Source of the DNA: Wenzhouxiangella sp.
Lineage (GTDB): Bacteria; Pseudomonadota; Gammaproteobacteria; Xanthomonadales; Wenzhouxiangellaceae
Direction of reading: 5' to 3'
DNA length: 26,634 nucleotides
Assembly (NCBI GenBank): GCA_007123575.1
Contig: SKKV01000234.1
Coordinates: forward strand, 1 to 26,634
A program made the position numbers and the translations under genes. Of this stretch, positions 7,956 through 15,567 are shown in pieces. Numbering within the stretch: the stretch's first letter is position 1; the number at the start of each line of letters is the position of its first letter. Under the pieces are notes generated by a model. It was not told the origin of the DNA and ran no database searches. It worked only from the letters and a program-made list of their open reading frames with translations.

Positions 7956-8603
7956 TCAGCGTCCAATCGCCAACATCTGGGCAGTCACTGCGGTGAAATG
8001 GCAAATGCTGCCGCCGAGCACGAACAGGTGCCAGATCGCGTGACTGTAGGGCACACGATCAAAGTGATAAAAAATCGTGCCTGCCGTATACACCACCCCG
8101 CCGGTCACCAGCCAGAACAGGGCGGTTGGCGTCAGTGCTTGGCTCAACGGGGTAAAGCCCACCACGACCAGCCAGCCCATGCCGATGTAGGTCGCCGTAG
8201 ACAGCACCCGATACCGGCCGGTAAAAAACAGCTTCAACAGAATGCCAAACACGGCCAGGGTCCAGATAACGCCGAACAGCGCCCAGCCCCAACCGCCGCG
8301 AATGGCAGCAATGGTAAACGGTGTGTATGTCGCTGCGATCAGCAGAAAGATCGCGCAGTGATCAAGGACTTTCAGACGCTGCTTGAGCTGCGGCTGGCGG
8401 GCGGCATGGTAAAGCGTCGAGGCGGAGTACAAAAGCACCAGCGCGGCGACGAATACGGACACGCTGATCACCTCGCGCGCCCCTGTAAACACCGCCGCAA
8501 GCGTGATGAGAACCGCCCCCCCGCCAATGGCCAATATCACCCCCAGCCCGTGGGTGATGGCGTTGACAATCTCTTCGCGATGCGACTCAAGATTGGCATT
8601 CAT
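7956..8603 (-). CDS. trhA: hemolysin III family (TrhA/PAQR-like) membrane protein
   Basis: Seven-segment membrane protein of 215 residues in the hemolysin III/PAQR family. The family's metal-binding layout is present: Ser62 and His66 in SASTLYH, Asp81-His82, and His188/His192 in HAIWHLFVLGG. PAQR proteins are proposed zinc-dependent hydrolases; E. coli TrhA (YqfA) has been tied to membrane lipid homeostasis, and the haemolytic name is historical. The N-terminal EEIVNAITHGLG matches the family start. It lies 76 bases upstream of the SYLF lipoprotein on the same strand. An AT-rich TATATT lies only about ten bases before the ATG. Confidence 0.9.
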   Translation of the reverse strand: MNANLESHREEIVNAITHGLGVILAIGGGAVLITLAAVFTGAREVISVSVFVAALVLLYSASTLYHAARQPQLKQRLKVLDHCAIFLLIAATYTPFTIAAIRGGWGWALFGVIWTLAVFGILLKLFFTGRYRVLSTATYIGMGWLVVVGFTPLSQALTPTALFWLVTGGVVYTAGTIFYHFDRVPYSHAIWHLFVLGGSICHFTAVTAQMLAIGR

Positions 8604-8687
8604 CGCCGAAATATATCACCAAGCGATGGCAGGCGCGTTCAAAAGCAGTCTTTATGGCGTTAAAACTTCCATGTTCATGCCGCGTTG

Positions 8688-8828
8688 TTAGTCGGCATTG
8701 CCGTCGTAAAGGTAGGGGGATTCTCGAAAGACTTGAATTCTCTGCCTGGCCGCTTCCTCAAACCATCCGGCCATTGCCGGCCCGGTGATAATCCGGATAT
8801 CGACGATCAGCCAACCAGACGGCGCCAC
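8688..8828 (-). pseudogene. N-terminal remnant of a GNAT-like N-acetyltransferase
   Basis: A short minus-strand frame ending in TAA at 8688-8690 encodes coding-like sequence, IVDIRIITGPAMAGWFEEA followed by RQRIQVFRESPYLYDGNAD. From memory this resembles the N-terminus of a common class of GNAT acetyltransferases in which an R-I-x-V-FRE-x-PYLYDG motif is followed by a tyrosine-glutamate pair. Here a stop falls exactly where the tyrosine would be, and nothing recognisable follows in any frame before trhA. No ATG is available; the only in-frame GTG (8826-8828) lies inside the preceding phosphatase gene, so the original start is probably lost too. The identification rests on pattern memory and needs a search. 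Confidence 0.45.
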
Positions 8829-9610
8829 CAGCTTCGGCGTTGCCGGGGCAGGGTATCGCCCAGCAGATCCAGATCGGGTTCCTGGCCATTGGCCAGAGCC
8901 AGCGGGAAGGTTCTGGCCAAGAGTTCGGCGGTGCGCTCGTTTGTCCAGCGCGCGACCTGGGCCTCTCCCTGGGAGATCTCGGGGATGCGCCGACGGTCGC
9001 GGTGCGCGTCGGAGGCAATGATTTGGATCAGGCCACGGCTGACCATGTCGCGAGCACTAGCCTGAACCTGGGGGCCGAACTGGCCGGTACAGGACTGGGC
9101 CGTGACTTGGCCGAGACAGCCCATTGCTATCCATTCGGCCAGCATCTCTGGAGTCTGGCGAAGCTGACTGTTGCGCTCCGGGTGGGCAATGATGGGGGTC
9201 AACCCCTGGCACTGAATCTGCTCGAGAATGTGTTCGGCGCCCATTGGTACGGTATGGACGGGGAGTTCAACCAGCACCGCCTTGTCAAGATTGCCTAAGG
9301 TCATGGCTTCTCCGCTGGCGATCTGATCGGGGAGTTCAGGTACCAAGTGCAGTTCACAGCCCGGCAGCAGCTTCAGCGGAATGCCTTCAGCGATCAGTGA
9401 TTCGCGCAGGCTGGCCAGCGCGCTTAGAATGTCGGCGGCGCGATTGACGTAAACCCCGTTGAGGTGATGGGGGGTCACCACGGTGGTCTTGATGCCATCC
9501 TTTACGGCCAGACGAGCCATGGCCAACGACTGAGGGAGGTCTTTGGCACCATCGTCGATGCCTGGCAGAATATGGCAGTGGAGATCAGCGTACACGCGGC
9601 AATCCGTCAA
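8807..9610 (-). CDS. CpsB/YwqE-type PHP-domain tyrosine phosphatase
   Basis: Manganese-dependent protein-tyrosine phosphatase of the CpsB/CapC/YwqE family, which in Gram-positives dephosphorylates the bacterial tyrosine kinase that controls capsule assembly. Of 267 residues, the PHP metal site is complete: DLHCH (Asp9, His11, His13), PGIDDG, TPHH near 47, Glu86 in PGCELH, HPERN near 143, and SDAH at 200-203. It is the last gene of the minus-strand polysaccharide cluster, 49 bases after tviB. No partner tyrosine kinase is in the window. The start is uncertain: a TTG at 9610 is the first candidate after an in-frame stop, and a GTG at 9595 would remove only five residues; neither has a clear ribosome binding site. 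Confidence 0.85.
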   Translation of the reverse strand: MTDCRVYADLHCHILPGIDDGAKDLPQSLAMARLAVKDGIKTTVVTPHHLNGVYVNRAADILSALASLRESLIAEGIPLKLLPGCELHLVPELPDQIASGEAMTLGNLDKAVLVELPVHTVPMGAEHILEQIQCQGLTPIIAHPERNSQLRQTPEMLAEWIAMGCLGQVTAQSCTGQFGPQVQASARDMVSRGLIQIIASDAHRDRRRIPEISQGEAQVARWTNERTAELLARTFPLALANGQEPDLDLLGDTLPRQRRSWWRRLVG

Positions 9611-9659
9611 GAACTACGCTACAGGTTAGCAGATCAGTCTCGGCGCCATGTCCGATAAC

Positions 9660-10976
9660 TTATAGTCGGGCATCGACCAGGCTTCGATCCAGCGCGGCGC
9701 GAACATCGTAAAGCACTCCACCTTCGGACAGATGGGTACGCAGCGAATGCTGGTTGTCGATGAACTCGCCATGGGCCACGGCGTGAATGACGGCAGCATA
9801 GCAGGCTTTGGCAGGCTGCCCCGTCATCCTTATGCCGTATTCGGCTTCGGCCTCGGCAGGGTCAACCCAAGGATCATGCACATCGACGGCAAGGTTATAG
9901 TTTTCAAGCTCGGCAATCAAGTCAACGACCCGGGTGTTACGCAGGTCCGGGCAGTTTTCCTTGAAGGTCAGGCCCAGAATCAGGACCCGCGCACCAGGCC
10001 GGTAAACGCCGGCCCTGGCCATCAGACGCAGCACCTCACCGGCCACGAACTGGCCCATGCCATCGTTGACCCGGCGGCCGGACAGGATGACGGCCGGGTG
10101 ATGGCCGATGGATTGGGCCTTGTGAGTCAGGTAGTAGGGGTCGACGCCAATGCAGTGACCACCGACCAGGCCGGGCTTGAACGGCAGGAAGTTCCACTTG
10201 GTGCCGGCTGCGGCCAGGACGCTGGCGGTATCCAGGCCCATGCGCGCAAACAGCACGGCCAGCTCGTTGACCAGGGCGATGTTGAGATCGCGCTGGGTGT
10301 TTTCAATCACCTTGGCGGCTTCGGCCACGCGGATTGATTCGGCCTGGAAGGTGCCGGCACGAATGATGCTGCGATAGACGGCATCCACCGCATCGGCCGC
10401 GGCCGGGGTCGAGCCGGAAGTGACCTTGACGATGTCCGGCAGGCGATGCTGCCGGTCACCCGGGTTGATTCGTTCAGGGCTGTAGCCGCAGTAGAAGCCC
10501 TGGCCGCTGCTGTCGCCGTTTAAGTATGTCAGCCCCGACTCGCGCTCCAGGATCGGCACGCAGTCTTCCTCGGTGGCGCCGGGGTAAACGGTGGATTCGT
10601 AAATCACCAGGTCGCCAGGCTTGAGCAGACCGCCGACCAGCGCCGAGGCCGAGCGCAGCGGGCCCAGGTCAGGCCGTTTCGCCCCATCGATGGGCGTAGG
10701 CACGGTGATGATGAAAACGCGGCAGGCAGCCAAGTCCTCGGGCTGGTCAGAAAAATGCAGGCGCTTGGCCCCGGCCAGCTCATCGCTGTCGACTTCGCGG
10801 GTGGCGTCGCGGCCGGCGCGCAGCTCATTGATGCGGTCAGACTTGATATCAAAACCGACCGTCTCGAAGCGCTGGCCGAAAGCCACGGACAGCGGCAGAC
10901 CGACATAGCCAAGACCAATCACGCCAATGCTGGCCTGGCCCGATTCAAGTTTATCAATCAGCGCTCTGGCATCCAT
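9660..10976 (-). CDS. tviB: nucleotide-sugar dehydrogenase, TviB/VipA type
   Basis: NAD-dependent, four-electron oxidation of UDP-GlcNAc (or UDP-GalNAc) to the uronic acid, for acidic surface polysaccharide. The 438 residues show a Rossmann motif GVIGLGYVGLPL at 18-29, the central helix region VAEAAKVIENTQRDLNIALVN, and the catalytic cysteine Cys275 in GGHCIGVDPYY. FYCGYSPERINPGD and LGLTFKENCPDLRNT follow the TviB/WbpO subgroup closely and differ from UDP-glucose dehydrogenases, whose own copy (ugd) lies two genes upstream. The ATG is preceded by GGGGA. The gap to the upstream epimerase is 20 bases. TviB versus WbpO substrate choice cannot be settled by eye. Confidence 0.9.
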   Translation of the reverse strand: MDARALIDKLESGQASIGVIGLGYVGLPLSVAFGQRFETVGFDIKSDRINELRAGRDATREVDSDELAGAKRLHFSDQPEDLAACRVFIITVPTPIDGAKRPDLGPLRSASALVGGLLKPGDLVIYESTVYPGATEEDCVPILERESGLTYLNGDSSGQGFYCGYSPERINPGDRQHRLPDIVKVTSGSTPAAADAVDAVYRSIIRAGTFQAESIRVAEAAKVIENTQRDLNIALVNELAVLFARMGLDTASVLAAAGTKWNFLPFKPGLVGGHCIGVDPYYLTHKAQSIGHHPAVILSGRRVNDGMGQFVAGEVLRLMARAGVYRPGARVLILGLTFKENCPDLRNTRVVDLIAELENYNLAVDVHDPWVDPAEAEAEYGIRMTGQPAKACYAAVIHAVAHGEFIDNQHSLRTHLSEGGVLYDVRAALDRSLVDARL

Positions 10977-10996
10977 GTCGTTTCAGGTCCCCTGGC

Positions 10997-12028
10997 TCAC
11001 ACCTTGTAGTAATCGCGGTACCAGTCAACAAAGCGGGCAACCCCGTCTTCGACTGACACCACGGGTTGGTAGCCGACGTTGTTTTTCAGCTCGGTGACGT
11101 CGGCCTCGGTATCCGGCACGTCACCGGGCTGCAGCGGCAGCATCTCCATGCGCGCCTTGCGCCCCAGGCACTGCTCCAGCACCTCGATATAGCGCAACAG
11201 CTCCACCGGCTGCTCGTTGCCGATATTGAACAGCCGATGCGGCCCGCTGCTGGTGGCCGGGTCGGGTGCCGCTCCGGACCAGGCAGGATCGGCCGTGGCC
11301 GGTTTGTCCAGGGTCCTGATCACGCCTTCGACGATATCGTCAACGTAGGTGAAGCTGCGCTTGTGATGACCGTGGTTGAACACCTTGATCGGCTCATCGG
11401 CCAGGATGGCGCGGGTGAACAGGAACAAGGCCATATCAGGTCTGCCCCAGGGGCCGTAAACGGTAAAAAACCGCAGACCCGTGGCCGGTATGGCATACAG
11501 ATGGCTGTAGCTGTGGGCCATCATTTCGTTGGCTTTTTTGGTCGCTGCGTACAAGGTCAGCGGGTGTTCGGTGGAGTGATGCTCGGAAAACGGCATCTGT
11601 GTATTGGCCCCATACACCGAGCTGGTCGAGGCATAGACCAGGTGCTCGACCGGGTGCTGTCGACAGCCCTCCAGAATGTGCAGGAAACCGGTGACGTTGC
11701 TGCGCGTGTAGGCATGCGGGTTGGTGGCCGCATAGCGCACACCTGCCTGGGCGGCCAAGTGCACCACGCGCGACGGGCCGTGCTGGTCGAAAACTGCTTC
11801 AATCGCTTCACGGTCGGCCAGGTCGGCGTGGATGTGACGATAGCCAGCTTGCTGAGTCAGCCGCGCCAGGCGCGCTTGCTTCAGGCTGACGTCGTAATAA
11901 TCGTTCAGATTATCCAGGCCAATCACCTGGTCGCCGCGGGCCAGCAGTTGTTGAGCGACGTGCGAGCCGATGAATCCGGCCGTGCCGGTGATCAGGATGG
12001 GGCCGCTGACCTGGGTGGCACTGCTCAT
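10997..12028 (-). CDS. UDP-glucuronate 4-epimerase
   Basis: Extended short-chain dehydrogenase/reductase that interconverts UDP-glucuronate and UDP-galacturonate through a 4-keto intermediate. In 343 residues: NAD motif GTAGFIG at 15-21, GLDNLNDYYDVSLKQARL near 37-54 (a hallmark of this subgroup compared with GalE), the serine in ASTSSVYG at 133-140, the catalytic pair Tyr160 and Lys164 in YAATK, and FFTVYGPWGRPDMALF. Its ATG overlaps the stop of ugd by four bases (TCAT on the + strand at 12025-12028), so the enzyme that makes UDP-GlcA and the one that converts it are translationally coupled. TviC, the usual partner of TviB, looks different. Confidence 0.9.
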   Translation of the reverse strand: MSSATQVSGPILITGTAGFIGSHVAQQLLARGDQVIGLDNLNDYYDVSLKQARLARLTQQAGYRHIHADLADREAIEAVFDQHGPSRVVHLAAQAGVRYAATNPHAYTRSNVTGFLHILEGCRQHPVEHLVYASTSSVYGANTQMPFSEHHSTEHPLTLYAATKKANEMMAHSYSHLYAIPATGLRFFTVYGPWGRPDMALFLFTRAILADEPIKVFNHGHHKRSFTYVDDIVEGVIRTLDKPATADPAWSGAAPDPATSSGPHRLFNIGNEQPVELLRYIEVLEQCLGRKARMEMLPLQPGDVPDTEADVTELKNNVGYQPVVSVEDGVARFVDWYRDYYKV

Positions 12029-13371
12029 GCCGCGGTACTCGCCTGGCTGGCGCGCCCGAACGGAAAGTACTCAAAGCCCATGGCCTGGACTTCTTCAGGT
12101 TCGAACAGGTTGCGGCCATCAAAAATCAACGGTGCCATGAGTTTGTCTCGGATCTGGTCGAAGTCAGGGCTGCGGAACTCGTTCCACTCGGTCACGATCA
12201 CCAGCGCATCGGCCTGGTCCAGGCAGGCGCTGGCGCTATCGGCGAAGTGAATCCCGTCGCGTCCCTCCAGCAATTGTTCAGCCACGGTCATCGCCGCAGG
12301 GTCGTAGGCGGTCACGGTGGCGCCGGCAGCCAACAGTTCGTCGATCAGCACCAGGCTGGAGGCTTCGCGCATATCGTCGGTGCGCGGTTTGAAAGCCAGG
12401 CCCCAGAGGGCAAAGTGGCGACCGTTCAGGTCATCACCCAGGCGCTGGCGAATCTTCGCTGCCAGGCGGGTCTTCTGAACCTGGTTGACCTCTTCGACCG
12501 CCTCCAGGATGTGCAAGCCGCCTTGAGGCGTGCCGCGCGCGGTGTGAATCAGGGCCTTGACGTCCTTGGGAAAGCAGGAGCCGCCGTAGCCACAGCCGGG
12601 GTAGAGGAAGTCGAAACCGATGCGTGGGTCCGAGCCGATGCCCTGGCGGACGTGCTCGATGTCTGCGCCTAAGTACTCGGCCAGGTTGGCCAGTTCGTTC
12701 ATGAAGCTGATCCGCGTGGCCAGCATGGCGTTGGCGGCGTACTTGGTCAGTTCGGCCGAGCGTGCGTCCATGGTGATCAGACGATCGTGGTTGCGGTTGA
12801 AAGGCGCATAGATGCGCCGCATGATCTCCAGCGCGCGCTCATCTTCGCCGCCGATGATGATTCGGTCGGGTTTCTGGAAGTCGGCGATTGCCGCGCCTTC
12901 TTTCAGGAATTCCGGGTTGGAGACCACGGCAAAGGGAATATCCTCGCCGCGCTTGCTCAACTCGTCGGCCACCGCCGCACCAACCCGGTCAGCCGTGCCC
13001 ACGGGCACCGTCGACTTGTCGACGATTACCTTGTACTCGGTCATGTGACGACCGATGTTGCGGGCTGCGGCAATGGCGTAGCTCAAGTCGGCCGAACCGT
13101 CTTCGCCGGGTGGCGTGCCAACGGCAATGAACTGGACCTGGCCATGGGCCGTGGCCTGCTCAATGTCGGTGGTGAAACGGATGCGCCCGGCGCGCCGGTT
13201 CTCGGCGATCAGCTTGTCCAGGCCCGGCTCGTGGATGGGGATGCCGCCGCTTTCCAGGATGGCGATTTTGGCCGGATCAGTGTCCAGGCACAGCACATCG
13301 TTGCCCACCTGGGCCAGGCAGGCACCAGTCACCAGGCCAACATAGCCGCTGCCGATAATCGTGATTCTCAT
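12025..13371 (-). CDS. ugd: UDP-glucose 6-dehydrogenase
   Basis: Cytoplasmic NAD-dependent oxidation of UDP-glucose to UDP-glucuronate, the entry to uronic-acid polysaccharide precursors. The 448 residues carry the Rossmann motif GSGYVGLVTG at 7-16, VGTPPGEDGSADLSY, DKSTVPVGT, NPEFLKEGAAI, and the catalytic nucleophile Cys266 in GCGYGGSCFPKD. The C-terminal domain has WGLAFKPRTDDMREA. Length fits the family. The 112-base gap after manB is the longest in the cluster and could hold a separate promoter; I see no convincing hexamers. The stop overlaps the epimerase start. Confidence 0.96.
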   Translation of the reverse strand: MRITIIGSGYVGLVTGACLAQVGNDVLCLDTDPAKIAILESGGIPIHEPGLDKLIAENRRAGRIRFTTDIEQATAHGQVQFIAVGTPPGEDGSADLSYAIAAARNIGRHMTEYKVIVDKSTVPVGTADRVGAAVADELSKRGEDIPFAVVSNPEFLKEGAAIADFQKPDRIIIGGEDERALEIMRRIYAPFNRNHDRLITMDARSAELTKYAANAMLATRISFMNELANLAEYLGADIEHVRQGIGSDPRIGFDFLYPGCGYGGSCFPKDVKALIHTARGTPQGGLHILEAVEEVNQVQKTRLAAKIRQRLGDDLNGRHFALWGLAFKPRTDDMREASSLVLIDELLAAGATVTAYDPAAMTVAEQLLEGRDGIHFADSASACLDQADALVIVTEWNEFRSPDFDQIRDKLMAPLIFDGRNLFEPEEVQAMGFEYFPFGRASQASTAA

Positions 13372-13483
13372 GTCGCGCTAGATTCCCTTATCTCACGTTC
13401 TTTGAAAGATGATCAGAAGTCATTTCGGGCCGATTGTGTCCCCAGGCCGCTGATTTCCGCATGACCGTTGGATGACGGCAGGA

Positions 13484-14860
13484 TTACTGACCGTGGCGTT
13501 CGATCAGCTCCCCAAGTAAGCCGGTCTTGTCGGCCAGCAGCTGGGCATTGGCGCGGGTTTCCACGTTCAGCCGAATGACTGGTTCGGTGTTCGAGGCGCG
13601 CAGGTTGAAGCGCCACTCGGCGAAGTCCAGACTGATTCCATCGGTCCGATCAACGACCGCTCCCTGGCCGTCGAAGGCCGCCAGCACGGCCTCGATCACT
13701 TCATCGGTGTCGCGCACCGAATAATTGATCTCGCCGCTGCACGGGTAGGCCCGAATGCGCTCGTCGACCAGTTCGGCCAGGCTGCGACCGGTGTCGGAAA
13801 CGGCTTCGGCCAGCAGCAGCCAGGGGATCATGCCGCTGTCGCAGAAGGAGAAATCTCGGAAGTAGTGATGGGCCGACATTTCGCCACCGTAGAGCGCGTT
13901 TTCGGCGCGCATGCGCTCCTTGATGAAGGCATGGCCGCTTTTGTTGATCAGCGGCACGCCGCCGGCGCGCTTGACCATGTCAAGCGTGTTCCAGGTCAAT
14001 CTCGGGTCGAGCACGATTCGCTCACCGGGATTGCGCTCGAGCAGGCGCTCGGCGAACAGGCCGACCAGGTAGTAGCCTTCGATGAACCGGCCGTCCTCGT
14101 CAAAAAAGAAGCAGCGGTCGTAGTCGCCGTCCCAGGCAATGCCGAAATCAGCGCCGTGTTCGCGCACCGCGGCTGCGGTTTCGGCGCGGTTTTCAGGCAG
14201 CAGGGGGTTGGGTACGCCGTTCGGGAAGCTGCCGTCGGGTTCGTGGTGTAGCCGGATCACTTCGATCGGCAGGCCCCGGGCAATGTCGTCAAAGGCCGGG
14301 CCGGCGCAGCCGTTGCCGGCGTTGACCACCAGCTTCAGCGGCTTGATCGTGTCAACATCGACAAACTGGCGAATCCGGGCCACGTAGCCTTCGCTTACAT
14401 CTTCTCTGCCGGCCTGGCCGGGCCGCCCATCAGCGGCCTGTGTTTTTTCTTCGGCGAGCAGGCGCTCAATGTCCTTCAAGCCCGTGTCGGCGCTGATTGG
14501 AATGGCTTGTTCGCGGACCATCTTCATGCCGTTGTAGTCGGCTGGATTGTGGCTGGCCGTAACCATGATGCCGCCGCCCATGCCGCTGCGTGAAGCTGCG
14601 TGATAGACCATTTCGGTGCCGCATAGGCCGATATCCAGCGTGTCGATCCCGGCACTGTTAAGGCCGCCGGACAGTGCTCCTGCAATGCCTGGGCTGGACA
14701 GGCGCATGTCGCGGCCAACGACGACCGGGCCACTTGGTTTGACTACGGCGGCATAGGCTTGCCCTATGGCATGCGCGCGTTGTTCGTTGAGCGAATCCGG
14801 GACACGCCCGCGCAAATCGTAGGCCTTGAAAGGACTGTGGGGCAGAATCGGGTCAGTCAT
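13484..14860 (-). CDS. manB: phosphomannomutase (CpsG/ManB type)
   Basis: Interconverts mannose-6-phosphate and mannose-1-phosphate for GDP-mannose, possibly also glucose phosphates. The 458-residue alpha-D-phosphohexomutase has all four active-site loops: phosphoserine Ser103 in VTASHNP, metal-binding DGDYD at 244-248, sugar-binding GEMSAHH at 326-332, and phosphate-binding RASNTEP at 421-427. It aligns by eye with E. coli CpsG along its whole length (FKAYDLRG start, NGVPNPLLPE, SGHAFIKERMR), more closely than with Pseudomonas AlgC. It lies 72 bases downstream of the rfaH-like gene. No mannose-1-phosphate guanylyltransferase (manC) is in the window. Confidence 0.93.
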   Translation of the reverse strand: MTDPILPHSPFKAYDLRGRVPDSLNEQRAHAIGQAYAAVVKPSGPVVVGRDMRLSSPGIAGALSGGLNSAGIDTLDIGLCGTEMVYHAASRSGMGGGIMVTASHNPADYNGMKMVREQAIPISADTGLKDIERLLAEEKTQAADGRPGQAGREDVSEGYVARIRQFVDVDTIKPLKLVVNAGNGCAGPAFDDIARGLPIEVIRLHHEPDGSFPNGVPNPLLPENRAETAAAVREHGADFGIAWDGDYDRCFFFDEDGRFIEGYYLVGLFAERLLERNPGERIVLDPRLTWNTLDMVKRAGGVPLINKSGHAFIKERMRAENALYGGEMSAHHYFRDFSFCDSGMIPWLLLAEAVSDTGRSLAELVDERIRAYPCSGEINYSVRDTDEVIEAVLAAFDGQGAVVDRTDGISLDFAEWRFNLRASNTEPVIRLNVETRANAQLLADKTGLLGELIERHGQ

Positions 14861-14932
14861 TGTCCGTTGAGGGTGCGCTGTGAGCAGAAATTGATCGTTG
14901 AAGGAATGGGGGGTTGGCTAATCTGTCGATGA

Positions 14933-15460
14933 TCAGGCGCGTCGGATGCTGGTGTCGGGCAATTCGATCTTGCGTTCGTGTTTAAGCAGCTGAAGCAGCA
15001 CGACCACGCGCTCTTCGCCAGTCCGTGCCTTGAACAAGGCCCGATAGCCTCTGAGCGGTCCATCGATAATATCGACCAGGTCATCGGGCTGGTAGTCGAT
15101 GGCACCCGCCAGGTTGATGACGCCGTCATCGTTGCAGCGCCGGCGCAGCGATTCAATCACCGAATCAGGTACGACCGGTGATTCTATGCCCAATCGAACA
15201 AGTCCGATTGCGCCGCGGGTGGATCGAATGGGCGTCCAGTCTTCGCCATGCGAGCATAGCCGTACAAACAAGTAGCGCGGGAACATGGACTCCAGAGCAA
15301 CCCGCCGCTGGCCCCGGCGAACTCTGGCGACCGGGGTTTTCGGCCGAAAGATTTCGAAACCCTGGTGCAACAAGTTGGTTTCGGCGACCGCATCCTGGCG
15401 GGGCTTGCAGAAAACTGCATGCCAATTCCGGCCCGTTCCATTGTAGTGCGGGTCGATCAT
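14933..15460 (-). CDS. rfaH: RfaH-like transcription antiterminator (NusG paralogue)
   Basis: Specialised NusG paralogue that binds paused RNA polymerase and promotes elongation of long polysaccharide or virulence operons. The 175 residues from the ATG at 15460 include an NGN domain (WHAVFCKPRQDAVAETNL, then MFPRYLFVRL, typical of RfaH) and a C-terminal KOW domain from about residue 118 (PDDLVDIIDGPLRGYRALF). The ATG is preceded closely by AGGGGG; an upstream in-frame GTG at 15484 has no ribosome binding site. Unlike E. coli rfaH, which is unlinked to its targets, this gene heads the cluster it may regulate, as UpxY and LoaP do. A sigma70-like promoter is visible upstream. Confidence 0.85.
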   Translation of the reverse strand: MIDPHYNGTGRNWHAVFCKPRQDAVAETNLLHQGFEIFRPKTPVARVRRGQRRVALESMFPRYLFVRLCSHGEDWTPIRSTRGAIGLVRLGIESPVVPDSVIESLRRRCNDDGVINLAGAIDYQPDDLVDIIDGPLRGYRALFKARTGEERVVVLLQLLKHERKIELPDTSIRRA

Positions 15461-15485
15461 AGCCCCCTTCGGAGAAGCCTTCACT

Positions 15486-15529
15486 GTTCACCGGTTGAAC
15501 ATTGTTGCCGCAAGCGAATGTGATTGCAA
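15486..15529 (-). promoter_or_regulatory. candidate promoter and palindrome of the rfaH-led operon
   Basis: On the minus strand TTGCAA (15529-15524) and AACAAT (15506-15501) are separated by exactly 17 bases, each matching the sigma70 consensus at four of six positions. A 15-base palindrome, GTTCA-CCGGT-TGAAC (15486-15500), sits directly downstream, where the transcription start would be, and could be an operator. This predicts a leader of about 30-35 bases before the ATG at 15460. Confidence 0.4.
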
Positions 15530-15530
15530 G

Positions 15531-15553
15531 CCCCAACCGGGACAGGCTTGGGG
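15531..15553. terminator. inverted repeat downstream of the AraC-type gene
   Basis: CCCCAA (15531-15536) and TTGGGG (15548-15553) form a six-base-pair stem with an 11-base loop, 15 bases past the end of the AraC-family gene. There is no T tract. It may be a weak terminator separating the regulator from the rfaH-led operon; the evidence is limited to the pairing and the position. Confidence 0.3.
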
Positions 15554-15567
15554 GCCAAGTCCGTTAT

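Noticed and set aside
11066..12250. Long open + strand frame opposite the epimerase and ugd start
   Set aside because: It spans the coupled junction of two well-supported minus-strand genes and has no recognisable domain.
13372..13483. Promoter or terminator in the manB-ugd gap
   Set aside because: Only four-base stems and no convincing hexamer pair; a promoter is possible but not supported by what I can see.
14861..14932. Small gene between the rfaH-like gene and manB
   Set aside because: Seventy-two bases with no start and ribosome binding site pair and no coding-like frame.
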